A program made the position numbers and the translations under genes. Of a DNA stretch of 19,628 nucleotides, positions 1 through 9,080 are shown piece by piece. Location: contig OUQQ01000382.1 in the NCBI GenBank assembly GCA_900404475.1, positions 4,669 to 24,296 of the forward strand, in the 5' to 3' direction. Each line of letters starts with the position of its first letter. Position 1 is the stretch's first letter. This DNA comes from Spongospora subterranea. Lineage: Eukaryota > Endomyxa > Phytomyxea > Plasmodiophorida > Plasmodiophoridae. The notes under the pieces were generated by a model, which did no database searches, was not told the origin of the DNA, and saw nothing but the letters and a program-made list of their open reading frames with translations.

Positions 1-42
1 ATCGACCATAAGACAAAACAACCGCTCAAACGATTGCTATGA

Positions 43-450
43 ACAAGAGAAGTAGTGACGTACTGCAATACGTGTAGTCGGTTCATGTATCACATCCATT
101 GTTGGAACATAGCGGACGACAGAAGAAAATATTTGAAATCGGACGAACATCGAGAGGTTCGAAGACTACCTCGACAGAAACAGTCAACATCACCTGCTGT
201 TGATTTTGATGAATGGCAGACGGGAGATAACGATGAAAACGTAGTTTTTTGTAAAATGATGAACTTGTTGATTGGGAACGAGCAAACGTTGTTTATCATT
301 CATTTGGTGTCGACACTCAAAAACAGTACCTACATCGGAGTGGCCAAAGGGTCAACGGGAAAGGTGTATGTCATCCTGATCATTTCTATTGCATCACTGT
401 ATTGTGACCGCCTCAAAATGCCCATCCATATAAAGGCAAGCGACGATTGA
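43..450 (+). CDS. Cys/His-containing ORF fragment, unidentified
   Basis: The frame is open from just after a TGA at 40-42 to a TGA at 448-450. Near its start it has a small metal-ligand-like cluster, YCNTC followed by HIHC (Cys-x2-Cys-x5-His-x-His-Cys), then a basic and polar stretch. No upstream start codon or clear splice acceptor can be assigned, and the end runs into the left arm of the foldback repeat at 387. It could be a terminal exon of a gene lying mostly outside the window, or a fragment of a mobile element, since neighbouring DNA is repeat-derived. I do not recognise a family, and a chance ORF is possible. Confidence 0.2.
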   Translation, partial: TREVVTYCNTCSRFMYHIHCWNIADDRRKYLKSDEHREVRRLPRQKQSTSPAVDFDEWQTGDNDENVVFCKMMNLLIGNEQTLFIIHLVSTLKNSTYIGVAKGSTGKVYVILIISIASLYCDRLKMPIHIKASDD

Positions 451-927
451 ACCGAGATTGACATCAAAATAGCCAGGTGAGATATTCGTATTAATAATAC
501 GAATATCCTATTTCTCCCTGACTTTTTCCTTTGCATTCGCACTTGACCTGCTCAAGATCCTCTACGCAATTCTGACAGGAACTATAGAGCAAGGAATCAT
601 TTTACCCTATTCGCAAGTGTAAAACAAACCTCTGTTTGTGATGGCTTATTCTGGTTATGCCGCTTGATAACTTGGCAATCGCTGTTGGAACTGCGGATAA
701 GGCCATCACTTGTTACATCGTTGGTTTTGGGATGAAATAGATTCTTAGATTTTGTGCAGCAAAACTGCCAATGGCTGTATCGCTGCATCAAATTCGGTTT
801 TTCCGACATGCGGTCGAACCTGTAACTGCATTCACCGCTGATAATCAGTGGAACGACATCTTTGTCCAGACGGTGCTCACTGCTGTTAACACGTGAAAAT
901 GCGAAATTCTTTTCTTCGAAATCGCAC
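387..927. repeat. Left arm of large foldback inverted repeat
   Basis: Read in reverse complement, this arm matches 1007-1556 along nearly its whole length, with scattered substitutions and a few small indels; by eye well over 80 percent of bases are the same. Landmarks found in both arms include TTCGACCG beside ATGTCGGAAAAAC, the TCAAGTGCGAATGCAAA run and the outer GTGATGCAATA. Similarity stops abruptly at about 387, where the sequence outside differs from that outside the partner. I see no target-site duplication or recognisable terminal motif at the edges. The minus strand of this arm carries an ORF shared with the partner arm. Confidence 0.9.
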
Positions 928-953
928 GTTTGCCAATCCATTCGGTTCACCAT
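597..953 (-). pseudogene. Cys-rich FLYWCH-like ORF in left repeat arm
   Basis: This 118-residue minus-strand ORF is nearly the same protein as the plus-strand ORF of the right arm. Shared blocks include DFEE-NFAFS, VNSSEH-LDKD, ISGECSYRFDRMSEK, NLMQRYSH-QFCCT and SNSDCQVIKR. The order (a VPL-IISG hydrophobic start, YRF, an aromatic just before QFCC, a later Cys, then an H/N-rich end) loosely recalls FLYWCH-type zinc fingers, which also occur in Mutator-like transposons. That assignment is my inference from pattern only. Compared with the right arm it lacks about 21 bp near 707, so it is probably a decayed or partial copy. Confidence 0.4.
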
Positions 954-965
954 GACGAGAACTGA

Positions 966-1355
966 AATGCGGACGTCACGAGATGCGGCCAGCGCATTCT
1001 GTCCTTTAGCGATTTCGAAGAACAGAATTTCGCATTTTCACCTGTTAACAGCAGTGAGCACCATCTGGACAAAGATGGCGTTCCACTGGTTATCAGCGGT
1101 GAATGCAGTTACAGGTTCGACCGGATGTCGGAAAAACTGAATTTGATGCAGCGATACAGCCATCGGCAGTTTTGCTGCACAGATTCAAAGAATCTATTTC
1201 ATCTCAAAACCAACGATGTTGCAATTACACTGCAATACAAAATGTGTGCTGGCCTTATCCGCTGTTCCAACAGCGACTGCCAAGTTATCAAGCGGCCTAA
1301 CCACAATAAGACATCACAGATCAAACAGAGGTTCGTTTTACACTGGGGAAAATGA
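966..1355 (+). pseudogene. Cys-rich FLYWCH-like ORF in right repeat arm
   Basis: The frame is open for 129 codons, from just after a TGA at 963-965 to the TGA at 1353-1355. The part inside the arm (from about 1007) encodes the same peptide as the left arm on the opposite strand, with conservative and non-conservative changes scattered through it. The upstream portion (CGQRILSFSDFEE) lies in the loop between the arms. The internal Met at 1125 is conserved in both copies. Cys pairs occur at QFCCT, YKMC and CSNSDC. It may be a zinc-finger domain of a mobile element or a duplicated host exon; no flanking transposase domain is visible. Confidence 0.4.
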
Positions 1356-1556
1356 CTCCTTGCTCTATAGTTCCTGTCAGAATTGCTTAGAGGATCTTGA
1401 GCATGTCAAGTGCGAATGCAAAAGGGAAAGTCAGGGAGAAATAGGATATTCGTAATATTATTACAAGGCTATTATGATGTCGATTTCGGTTCAATCATCG
1501 CTTACCCTTCAAATGACTGGCCAATTGTGAGTCGATCACAATACAGTGATGCAATA
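1007..1556. repeat. Right arm of large foldback inverted repeat
   Basis: This is the reverse-complement partner of 387-927. The two arms are separated by only about 79 bp (928-1006), so a transcript across the region would form a hairpin with a stem of about 540 bp. The right arm has a short insertion (around 1222-1245) that the left arm lacks. Similarity ends at GTGATGCAATA (1546-1556). Confidence 0.9.
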
Positions 1557-2147
1557 TGCGGAAGGCCCATCCAATTCCAAAACCATCATGGCGAAACGAA
1601 TGGAGCCTGATGTGTGCTACTCGAAGGCGGACGTTACTTCAGCTGCACCTAACAAACGGCGATGCAGCTAATCGTGGGAGCTCCGGGTCCGTCCACCGAC
1701 TCAGTACGACAGATTTCTCCAGCTCAGGCAGGGTCGCCTATTTTCGCCGGGCATTACACTGTCACGGAGGGGTGAAACGAATGGATCACGGCACGGCACT
1801 CACACGACGTAATAACGTCCTTTGTTGGCCGAGCGACAATTACGGTAAGTCAATCTGAGACCACATCCGTTGTCTAGATACCGAAAAAATGTCAGGTGTA
1901 GCCTGGAAGGATGTGGGGCCGCTTGAACAATTTCATGACAAAATAAAGAAGTTCTGATATTTTGGCCAATTTAGAAAACGTAAAGAAAGAGACGACAGCT
2001 TTCGAAGCTGCCTTCCGCATTCTGAAATGCCTTCAGATTGTATTAGATTTTTCTAATCAAAACAAGTCCGAATGTCGTGGATCCGCGTAGCAAACGTCGG
2101 CCTCTCGTTTCGTTCGACGTTTGTGCACAAAGAAGCTCGTTCCATGA
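1557..2147. other. Repeat-flank spacer, no gene seen
   Basis: Apart from short chance ORFs, I see no splice-consistent coding pattern, RNA gene or further repeat here. It lies between the foldback repeat and the transposase remnant and is probably old mobile-element or intergenic DNA. Confidence 0.5.
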
Positions 2148-2775
2148 GTACAGCTCAAACAAGGAAGGCCTCAGGCTGCGACCAATTCCCATGTCAATAA
2201 GTTCCTGAAAACTGGCGATCTTTGTGATCAAGCCAAATGCAACTATTGCGGAGAAAGAATCGCATATTCGAAACATGGTCTGGATCGACATGCAAGTAGC
2301 TGTTCTGAGGTTAAATCTCACAACTCGCGCGTCCGCTGATTCTTGCTTTGTAATGGACCTTTAGAATCTGATTATATTTCTGACGACGGTGGTGGCCATG
2401 TTGTCTCTCGCCGTTGTTTACAAACTTTTAACCGTTTGGTTTATTTATGAACAACTGAATCCTCCTCCAATTGTACTCCCTCATGGTGTCACTCAATAAC
2501 AGACGCAGAAACGGATAACACTAATCACTTTTTGGCTCCTGCTGTGCACCGAATTGCGACATGTTTCTCGTTCTTCGAAAACAAATATTTCAAGGAATGG
2601 ATCAAGGATTTACGACCCTGATGTCGCCCTGGGCGTGACGCAATAGGCGACCCGCCTTCTTGATGACGAATATACTGCAATACAATCTGCTGTGGATCGT
2701 GCTATCAAAAGCTTGAGTTGCATTTGCATGACATTGAATGTCGCTACCAATCATGCTGGAAAACACAACTATTGA
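2148..2775 (+). pseudogene. Decayed hAT-family transposase with BED zinc finger
   Basis: Three plus-strand segments in consistent order resemble hAT transposases. The first (2148-2339) has KFLKTGD, CNYCGERIAYSKHG, LDRH and a final Cys, matching a BED finger (Cys-x2-Cys...His-x3-4-Cys/His). The second (2451-2621) contains HFLAP followed by FSFFENKYFKEWIKDLRP, matching the hAT motif just after the finger region (aromatic F-x-ENxYF...LRP). The third (2608-2775) has RLLDDEYTAIQSAVDRAIK and CICMTLN, matching the LLDEEY...CLTLDGW block. The segments are broken by TGA at 2337, a frame change near 2612, TAG at 2641 and TGA at 2773. The DDE catalytic core and the C-terminal dimerisation region are not found, so this is a dead, truncated copy. 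Confidence 0.7.
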
Positions 2776-3278
2776 ACATGATGGTTTGCCAGAATGTGAC
2801 GATGATGTTGAGGAAATTTGGACCAGAAACACGTCAAACGAATGAAAAACGTTTCAAAATGCGTTATTATTATAAAAATGTATTTTGAAATACGAAATAC
2901 TACAGCGCGAAACAGTTAAAATGCAATAATATGTAGGATTCATAGTCGCATCAATGGCGTCGCCGTAAACGGACCGGCGACGACGAGTTCTAGTTTTGAA
3001 CGATTTCGAAAAAGGACGGCCGTGGTCGATCCTAAAACTGTTCCACAGATTTAGCCCGTTGTGTCTGTATATTCTATCGAGGTACAGCATCCCTTAATCT
3101 CCCACAAGGCAGTACCGGTGTTCAGCGCGTTGTATTTCACCACCAATTTGCTGTTGGACAGTTTTGGGACTGATCACGGTCGTGCGAGATCGAACTCGCC
3201 CTCGAGCGGTTTATTGAATGCCCATTAGTCTCATCAACTGCACCCGCGGTGACGACGTGAAATTACCCATTGTGTTTG
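2776..3278. other. AT-variable spacer, no gene seen
   Basis: No supported gene is visible. A small hairpin (GTCGCCG near 2956 and CGGCGAC near 2972) is present, with no evident role. The 3' part may hold upstream exons of the membrane-protein gene that starts at 3279, but none can be assigned. Confidence 0.4.
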
Positions 3279-4020
3279 ATGCGCCACAAGAACTTCATCT
3301 CGCTCTATCGTCGGCTCCAGAAGAGGCAGTTCCACATCCGGTTGACCACCTACATGGTCAATTGCTCTCGAACCGGCAGTCTGTTCCCGGCATTAACATG
3401 CCCAGCTCGTCGCGATGCTCGATACCGTTGTCCTCATGATGCGCCCTTCTTTTGCTGCCGATCAAGACGAGCTCGTGTACCGTTTTGCTATTCTCGGCAT
3501 CGCGCATAGCCGCCCAAACTTATCAGCCAAATTCATCTTCCGACGTGTTTTGGTTTGCCATCATCCCCGCGATCTTGATTGCGGTCGCGTCAACAGGCGA
3601 TGACCACTTCACAATGATCCAAACCTATCTCGTCTAGCTGTTTACCGGGGATCTGGTTCATCTGTGTCTGGCGTTAGTTCCGATAATGTCTGCGTTGACT
3701 GTGCCGCGAATGTTTATGGATCTGGTGAACTTTTTTCGATTCGATTCATCCGACAGGTATATTTTTTCGAAAGGGTGGACCGTAATGACAATCGCCGGTT
3801 GTGACACCAAAGTCGAAACACCGTCAGAAGATGATATCGGCTGTCGCCATCAAGTCCTCGCCCTTCACGTCACTGGCGCGCCAGCGGCCGACATTATTGT
3901 CGTCCAAACGGCCAACAGATTGAGCTGGGGAATCACAACGGATATTGGTTACGCTTATCCGAACAGGGCGATGTTTCAACGAGCTGCTTGAAAATTTCAA
4001 GCTCCCTGACAATGCGATGA
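3279..4020 (+). CDS. Probable multi-exon membrane protein, family unknown
   Basis: Five exons can be joined with matching phases: 3279-3356, 3406-3474, 3527-3583, 3638-3756 and 3855-4020, with introns of 49-54 bp and one of 98 bp. Each exon is in a different frame from the next or is separated by a stop, which is why no long ORF is seen. The product (162 residues) begins MRHKNFISLYRRLQKRQF, a basic cytosolic-like segment, followed by hydrophobic stretches around LTTYM/LVAMLDTVVLMM, DVFWFAIIPAILIA and LVHLCLALVPIMSALTV, consistent with three membrane helices; the C-terminus is polar. An in-frame TAG at 3635 lies at a TCTAG splice acceptor, so it need not be a lesion. Only the exon-4 donor (CAG/GTATAT) is strong, and exon 5 is the least sure. 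A fragment of a rhodopsin-like receptor is possible but lacks diagnostic residues. Confidence 0.4.
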
Positions 4021-4202
4021 GGAATATCGGTCTCGATCACCAACACTGTAAAGGGAGAATCATCAGCTCTATAATCAACTCGACAGGTTTTTAGGTCCAC
4101 CATTATAGTCCAACAAATCGGGTTTTGAGTTTGTTTCTCTGCAAGGATTGCTAGCGCCACATCCCGCTCAGAGCATTGTGCAATCAGATTGACGAGATTC
4201 AT
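3933..4202 (-). CDS. Antisense ORF just downstream of CIAO2B, doubtful
   Basis: An 89-codon minus-strand ORF starts at an ATG 26 bp beyond the CIAO2B stop codon, and a TCATACAG acceptor-like sequence (about 4223-4230) sits between them. The peptide looks protein-like in places (SERDVALAILAEKQ, DIPHRIVRELEIF) and can be extended by a 56-bp intron. It overlaps exon 5 of the plus-strand membrane-protein model, so both cannot easily be right. It might be a second cistron processed by trans-splicing, a 3' UTR ORF, or chance. I recognise no family. Confidence 0.22.
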   Translation of the reverse strand: MNLVNLIAQCSERDVALAILAEKQTQNPICWTIMVDLKTCRVDYRADDSPFTVLVIETDIPHRIVRELEIFKQLVETSPCSDKRNQYPL

Positions 4203-4227
4203 ATAAATATGGTGATTTCCTGTATGA

Positions 4228-4896
4228 TTATCTATCGATTGGGGCAGAAGGTGTCAGGCATTTATCGACCACATTCCGCAAATGTGGATTCTCCAAGGCG
4301 GCAGCAACGCGCTCCTTGTCGTTCAGCTGTTTGTTGATCGACAATTCCGAGGCATGAGTTCCAGGCGCGATGTAGACGTCGACCTTGAACCGTCTTGGAA
4401 GGCAACGGATGAGTTTCACACGAATGCTGAGGCCGATCAGGGTCGCCATACTGCAATGCGGAATCGTCGGCGTGAAATCGACGCGGGCGCGTCCTTTGGC
4501 GTCGTCAACGATAATGTCGCCACGACGGGCAACGTTCAGTTGCTCCAACGTCAATGGGTGTTCGGGATCGTTTATATCGCGAATTAGCTGAATAAGTGAT
4601 ACCAAGTTAGAAGAGCTTTGAACTATTTAGAATGATGGTGAACTAGGTGGGGTATTGCCGAATAAGAATATCAGAAAAAAAAAAACGCCAATCCAGTTGC
4701 AAATAGAGCATGTTCCTTGAGAAAATTAACGACAATCGAATATGAAGTAATAATAGTGAGATATCAATAGTACATCGAATATTTCCTCAGAATCAATCTC
4801 ATCGCAATTCTCCTCAACGAACGCAATGTCGTCAAAGGACAGATCTTTACGGCGATACCCATCGTCGAATATGATCGGGTTAGCGTTCAACGACAT
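4228..4896 (-). CDS. CIAO2B: Cytosolic iron-sulfur assembly component 2B (MIP18 family)
   Basis: CIAO2B is part of the CIA targeting complex (with CIAO1 and MMS19), which delivers Fe-S clusters to cytosolic and nuclear apoproteins. Two exons, 4774-4896 and 4228-4587, are joined in phase 0 across a 186-bp intron (acceptor TTATTCAG), giving 160 residues, close to the animal length of about 163. The N-terminus has SLNANPIIF and the acidic [10 protein letters not shown] leading into [19 protein letters not shown]. The DUF59 core has [15 protein letters not shown] with the conserved reactive Cys at about residue 86, then [16 protein letters not shown] and [13 protein letters not shown]. The start at 4896 is chosen because homologues begin just before the LNANP motif. 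It lies head to head with CLP1. All signature motifs are intact. Confidence 0.95.
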
Positions 4897-5459
4897 GGCC
4901 GTTCAGATTCCAATCAACCCGAGGTGGTGGGATCTGACGGACCCCGTCACGGACTCCCCGATTGTTGTCAACACCGACCTGTCACACTCACAGCAGCCCG
5001 TTACAAACCGCCCAATAGCCGAGCTGGAGACATGAGCGCTCGATTCGTTTTTATCAGCGCGAGTAAATGGGGCTGGATCGAATCATTGTCTTTCCCATAA
5101 ACTCCCAGTTTACAACTTAATATAAAAACCAATCTTCGGCGGTTTTCACCTGTTTTTACTTAATGAGAAAGAAGCCCTGTTCGTGTTACGGCACAGAAAA
5201 AGGCCGATCGATGAAATTTGTTGTGCAGTGTGTAACATCATCGTAACGTTATACGGCACCTGGAAATACAGTTCCCGCGTACTGTGTAGTCAGTCGTGGC
5301 GGTCGTAACCAAACGTCCCCAATAACTGTGTTGTAGTGTAACGGTATTGTGAGTGGGATCACGTCACTGTCATGACTGTGCTGCTGTTCGTTTCACACAC
5401 CCGCTACGGTGTGCGCAGCCAAAGTACGACTGGCGAGGTCGAAGACGGGCCCGACAGCT
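4897..5459. promoter_or_regulatory. Intergenic region of the CIAO2B/CLP1 head-to-head pair
   Basis: These 563 bp separate the two divergent start codons and must hold both promoters. A TATAAAAA sequence lies at 5121-5128 on the plus strand, but it is far from the CLP1 ATG and may be incidental. The plus-strand ORF in 4826-5035 is the shadow of CIAO2B exon 1 and its leader. Confidence 0.5.
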
Positions 5460-7106
5460 ATGGGCGATGAGGATCCGGGAGTGTCGGCCGACCATACGGT
5501 GAGGTCGTTCGATCTAGGCCCTGGTTCGGAACTGAGAATCGAGGCTGCCGCCGACGGGTTCGCCTATTTCAAGCTGATCTCGGGCACCGCTGAGCTGTTC
5601 GGTACCGAGCTGACCGTTGACCGCCAGCACTCGATCACCGACGTCAGTGTTGGCGTTTATTCATGGCATGGCGCTAAGATCGATGTCTGGGGCCATACAC
5701 AGGTTCGAAAATACGACATAAATTCTCAATTTGCCAAATCATTGCGTCCATTGCGTCAAATATTTTTCCAGTTTCTTCCTCTTCGCGACTATTGAGTTTT
5801 GGTCCGAATTTCATCTCCTAATTCCAGCCATTTAAGGGCGTATTGCCAGCTGTATTCGTGTACAGCAATTTTGGATGTGTTTGTGTTCTCGTTTCTTGTT
5901 CTCCTTGGAACTCTCTTTTCTTTTGACCAGTGTGCTGGCGTTGTCATCTTTATATCTTAGTCTTGTTATTCTCATCATTGCCGTTTTCTAGAGTTTGGTG
6001 TCCTGACACTGCGAAATTTTTTCGCTAAACAGGTTATGCGTTATGAATAGGTTGTTTACATGACTAAAGAGACGCCGATGACGGAATATGTGAACCTGCA
6101 TGCCCAGATTGAGCTGGAACGAGAGGCGCGACGTGGTGCTGGGCCCAGGGTTATGGTCTGTGGCGGGTCCGATTCCGGCAAAAGCACATTGTCGCGTATT
6201 CTGCTCTCGTATGCCGTTCGTGCCGGGCGCCAGCCCGTGTTCGTCGATCTCGATGTTGGTCATAACGATATTGGCGTTCCAGGAACATTGGCCGCCTCCT
6301 CGGTTCTCCACCCTTTCGATATCGATTTCGGCCTGCGCGCGCGCGTTCCATTAGTCATGTTCTATGGGCATTTATCGCCAGCTGAGAACACTGATCACTA
6401 TCTGGCCTGTGTTTCGCAGCTGTCCGCTGCCGTCCAACGTCGTCTGAGCTGTCACGAGCAAGAGCGTGAAGCTGGCCTCATCGTGAACACATGCGGTTGG
6501 GTTGATGGCGCTGGATACTCATTACTGCTGTCGGTTGTGGCTGCCATGGAAATCACACATCTGGTCGTAATCGGTCAGGATCGTCTCCATGCCCAGCTTC
6601 AGCAGGAATCGGCCTTGTCCAACGTTATCGTGTCGAAAGTCGCCAAATCCGGTGGCGTCGTTCAGCGCGGTGTTGCTCTTCGCCGTCGTCATATGCAGCT
6701 TCGATTCAAGCAGTATTTCTATGGTCCAGCGACTGATTTATGCCCCCATATCACGTTTTTGAGGTTTAACGAGGTCGGTATATTTCAAGTGGGAGGTTTG
6801 GCACAGGCGCCATCGACAATGTTGCCGATCGGTGGCGAACGGCATCTCGAATCGAACCAAGTCGTTCCGGTTGTTCCCACGTCGGATTTCGTTCATTCGG
6901 TGCTGGCCGTGTCGCAGGCGACGTGCCCGGAGGAGCTGTTGAAGGCGCCCATTGCCGGTCTGGTGTTCGTGACCGCCATCGATACGATCAAGCACACGAT
7001 GTCGCTATTGGCCCCATGCTCTGGCCCTCTCCCTGCCAATTGTCTCCTATTCGGTTCCCTTAAATGGAGCGAAGGCACTGCATTTTCTGTGGCCAAAAAA
7101 GTTTAA
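5460..7106 (+). CDS. CLP1: Polyribonucleotide 5'-hydroxyl-kinase Clp1
   Basis: CLP1 phosphorylates 5'-OH RNA ends. It acts with the tRNA splicing endonuclease and in cleavage factor IIm for pre-mRNA 3' end formation, in the nucleus. Two exons, 5460-5702 and 6051-7106, join in phase 0 (donor ACAG/GTTCGA, acceptor GAATAG) to give 432 residues; the human protein has 425. The N-terminal beta domain includes GTELTVDR and WHGAKIDVWG. The kinase domain has the P-loop GGSDSGKST at about residues 119-127, FVDLDVG, VPGT, NTCGWVDGAGY, KSGGVVQR and FKQYFYG in the lid region. The C-terminal domain runs from about residue 310. The chosen start gives the family-typical MGDE N-terminus; an in-frame GTG at 5409 is not needed. 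The 348-bp intron is the only one. Confidence 0.96.
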
Positions 7107-7382
7107 TTTATTGATTTAAAATATTTTTTAATACTCGTTCGCGTCAAATTCAGTTCGATTTCCGCGTTGGCAACGAATTTCTACGCTTTTCGTCAGTTAT
7201 CGGTAGCCGAAATCGCATTGTGTGAACTGGTGAGGTACTCATAGAAGCTCCAGTTCGTTTGATACCGTTGTGATTTTCAGAAATATTGGAATATTGGGGA
7301 TACCGTATGTAATAATTCAGCTAACAATTATGGTGAAGCGGTGCGGGTTTTCTACCCTCGAAATCTCGTGTCGTTGATCGTT

Positions 7383-7388
7383 TTTATT
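7383..7388 (-). terminator. Poly(A) signal AATAAA of RSPH3
   Basis: On the minus strand AATAAA begins 2 nt after the RSPH3 stop codon. The spacer to the convergent CLP1 stop (7106) is only 283 bp, so the two 3' ends must lie close together or overlap. Confidence 0.55.
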
Positions 7389-7389
7389 C

Positions 7390-8737
7390 TTATTCCTCTG
7401 GAAGTTGGGACTTCTCTTCATCGGGAGTGGCTGCAACTATGGGTTCTTGCGCTTTTGATTCGAACTCCTTGAGGCGACGCTCGTGTTCTTGCAAGTAATA
7501 GACCTTGCGAGCATCGGCGATGGCGGTGTCGTCTTTAATTTGGTGATATACGGCGTCATTGACTACGTCACGTATGGTCGCGATGCTATTCGCTTCCTCA
7601 GCAATCCTTGCCGATGTTGCCGAGGCAATCCACGGTATAAACTGATTCTCGACCTCCTGAACGACCGGATCACCGAAATGCCCTTTGGTCTTTAGCTGAC
7701 TCAGGACGTTTGCCTGAAGACCTATCGAGATATCGCAATCATTGACCGGCAATATTGACCGTCAAAGAAACCGAAAACGGGGGAACAAATGTCAGAAAAT
7801 GTAACGTTCGATGGCGGTAACAACAGATGACGTTCGTATCGTAAAAGGTGGTATCACGTCCATTCCGGGAATCGGGACGCGCTTTTACACTGTCGATGTG
7901 CGGATAGTTAGTCGACTACATTCTTTGATCTAAATGTTGATGAGGTGTTCTGAGAATGTTTCATGGAATGGGCGGTCCAATCACCGATGGCGTCAATGCC
8001 AAGCAGCTGGTCGATCATTATGCGTATATCGATTCGAAACTGGGCAAAAACAAAATGGTGCCGTGATGTTATCAACCCGTACCTTCCAGGCAGTTCTTGG
8101 CTGCTGTCCTCGCTGCCAGTTTTGTCGATAAGACACTTTCATTGCGAACACGCTCTTTTTCTTGCACTTTTCTTCTCTGTTTCTCTTCGAACAGGCGAGT
8201 CTCGCGCGCCTCAATTCGTTGCGTCTCGGCCAGTTCGACATTCCTAATCTGTTCGAATTGGTCGCGCCTGACTTTCAGCTCGTGCAATTCGTTCTCGTCG
8301 ATCACCTCCATGATGGACTGATCGATTACCTTTCCGACAAGCACCTCAAGGATCGGTTCGACTTCGATTCCGAAATCGAACAGATCGCCGGGCATTATCT
8401 GGGTCCCTTTGGATTCCCCGGAAGGAACGGGAACGAATCGAGGAGATTCCGGACGATCCAGGAAGGTGTCGGTCTGTATGTCCTGCTCCTTTGCATCGGG
8501 ATGGTAGTCCAATATCTCAAGATACGTCGCCGTTTGGACCTGGCTGTGTTGACGACCCAGAACGGGTTCCGGAGTGTTGGACATTCCCGGCTGACTACCT
8601 TCAGGATGTTCGCCCAGTGAACGGTTCCGTTGATGCCGATTCCTATGTCTGTTCGGCGACGATGTTTTTGTCGGTTGAAGCGGTTCAGCGGCTCTTCGAG
8701 GATAATTACTTCCACGACACACTCTTCGATTGAACAT
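7390..8737 (-). CDS. RSPH3: Radial spoke head protein 3 homologue
   Basis: RSPH3 is the radial-spoke stalk protein that anchors spokes to axonemal doublets in motile cilia and binds protein kinase A regulatory subunits. Two exons, 8083-8737 (or to 8756) and 7390-7721, are joined in phase 1 across a 361-bp intron, giving 328 residues. Conserved blocks in order are MFNRRVCRGSNY, DIQTDTFLDRP, PRFVPVPSG, GTQI, GDLFDFGIEVEPILEVLVGK, QSIMEVI, a charged coiled coil rich in RNVELAETQRIEARETRLF, LAARTAAK, then HFGDPVV and FIPWI in the second exon. Vertebrate homologues continue upstream of the MF(N/D)RR motif. A TTTCTGCAG acceptor at 8757 and an in-frame extension (KIPQNIMF) suggest a short 5' exon, perhaps starting at the ATG at 8888 and ending at 8848. 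The C-terminal tail is shorter than in mammals. Confidence 0.93.
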
Positions 8738-8756
8738 GATATTTTGGGGTATTTTC

Positions 8757-9080
8757 CTGCAGAAATAACACGATTCTCAGGGGGACAGATATGTACTGTT
8801 CAATGCCAATTTACAAATCATCGTCAGGACGAACGATTGTCACCGACTTCTCAATGGGATTCAGCATATCTGGACTGCGTAGCGCCATGTTCTCTCGGCA
8901 CCTGTCTCCCCTATCTGTGTTGCAGAGTGTCGATATCGCCAAGAGCCCGCGCGAGAGCGAGAACGGGTCGAGTATCTTGTACCCGAAATATCCATCTGGT
9001 TTAAGGGAATCACAGATTGATTTCCCAATAAAAGTCATTCAGTTCGTGGTGTCCGTGACTCTCGTTTTCAATCAGAGCTA
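8757..9080. promoter_or_regulatory. Intergenic region of the RSPH3/ANAPC11 head-to-head pair
   Basis: This 324-bp gap separates RSPH3 exon sequence from the ANAPC11 start. If RSPH3 has the proposed first exon (8848-8888, minus strand), only about 190 bp divide the two start codons, so a shared bidirectional promoter is likely. No TATA box stands out. Confidence 0.5.

Noticed and set aside
3635..3637. In-frame TAG in the plus-strand membrane-protein frame, suggesting stop-codon readthrough or reassignment
   Set aside because: The TAG is the last part of a CTCGTCTAG splice acceptor, and TAG clearly ends ANAPC11 and PPIL6, so the standard code holds.
4282..4587. 101-codon plus-strand ORF
   Set aside because: It is the shadow of CIAO2B exon 2 on the opposite strand.
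5409..5459. Upstream in-frame extension of CLP1 beginning at GTG
   Set aside because: There is no ATG, and homologues begin at the MGDE/MGEE position reached by the ATG at 5460.
8162..8620. 152-codon plus-strand ORF
   Set aside because: It is antisense to the RSPH3 first coding exon, whose protein matches a known family throughout.
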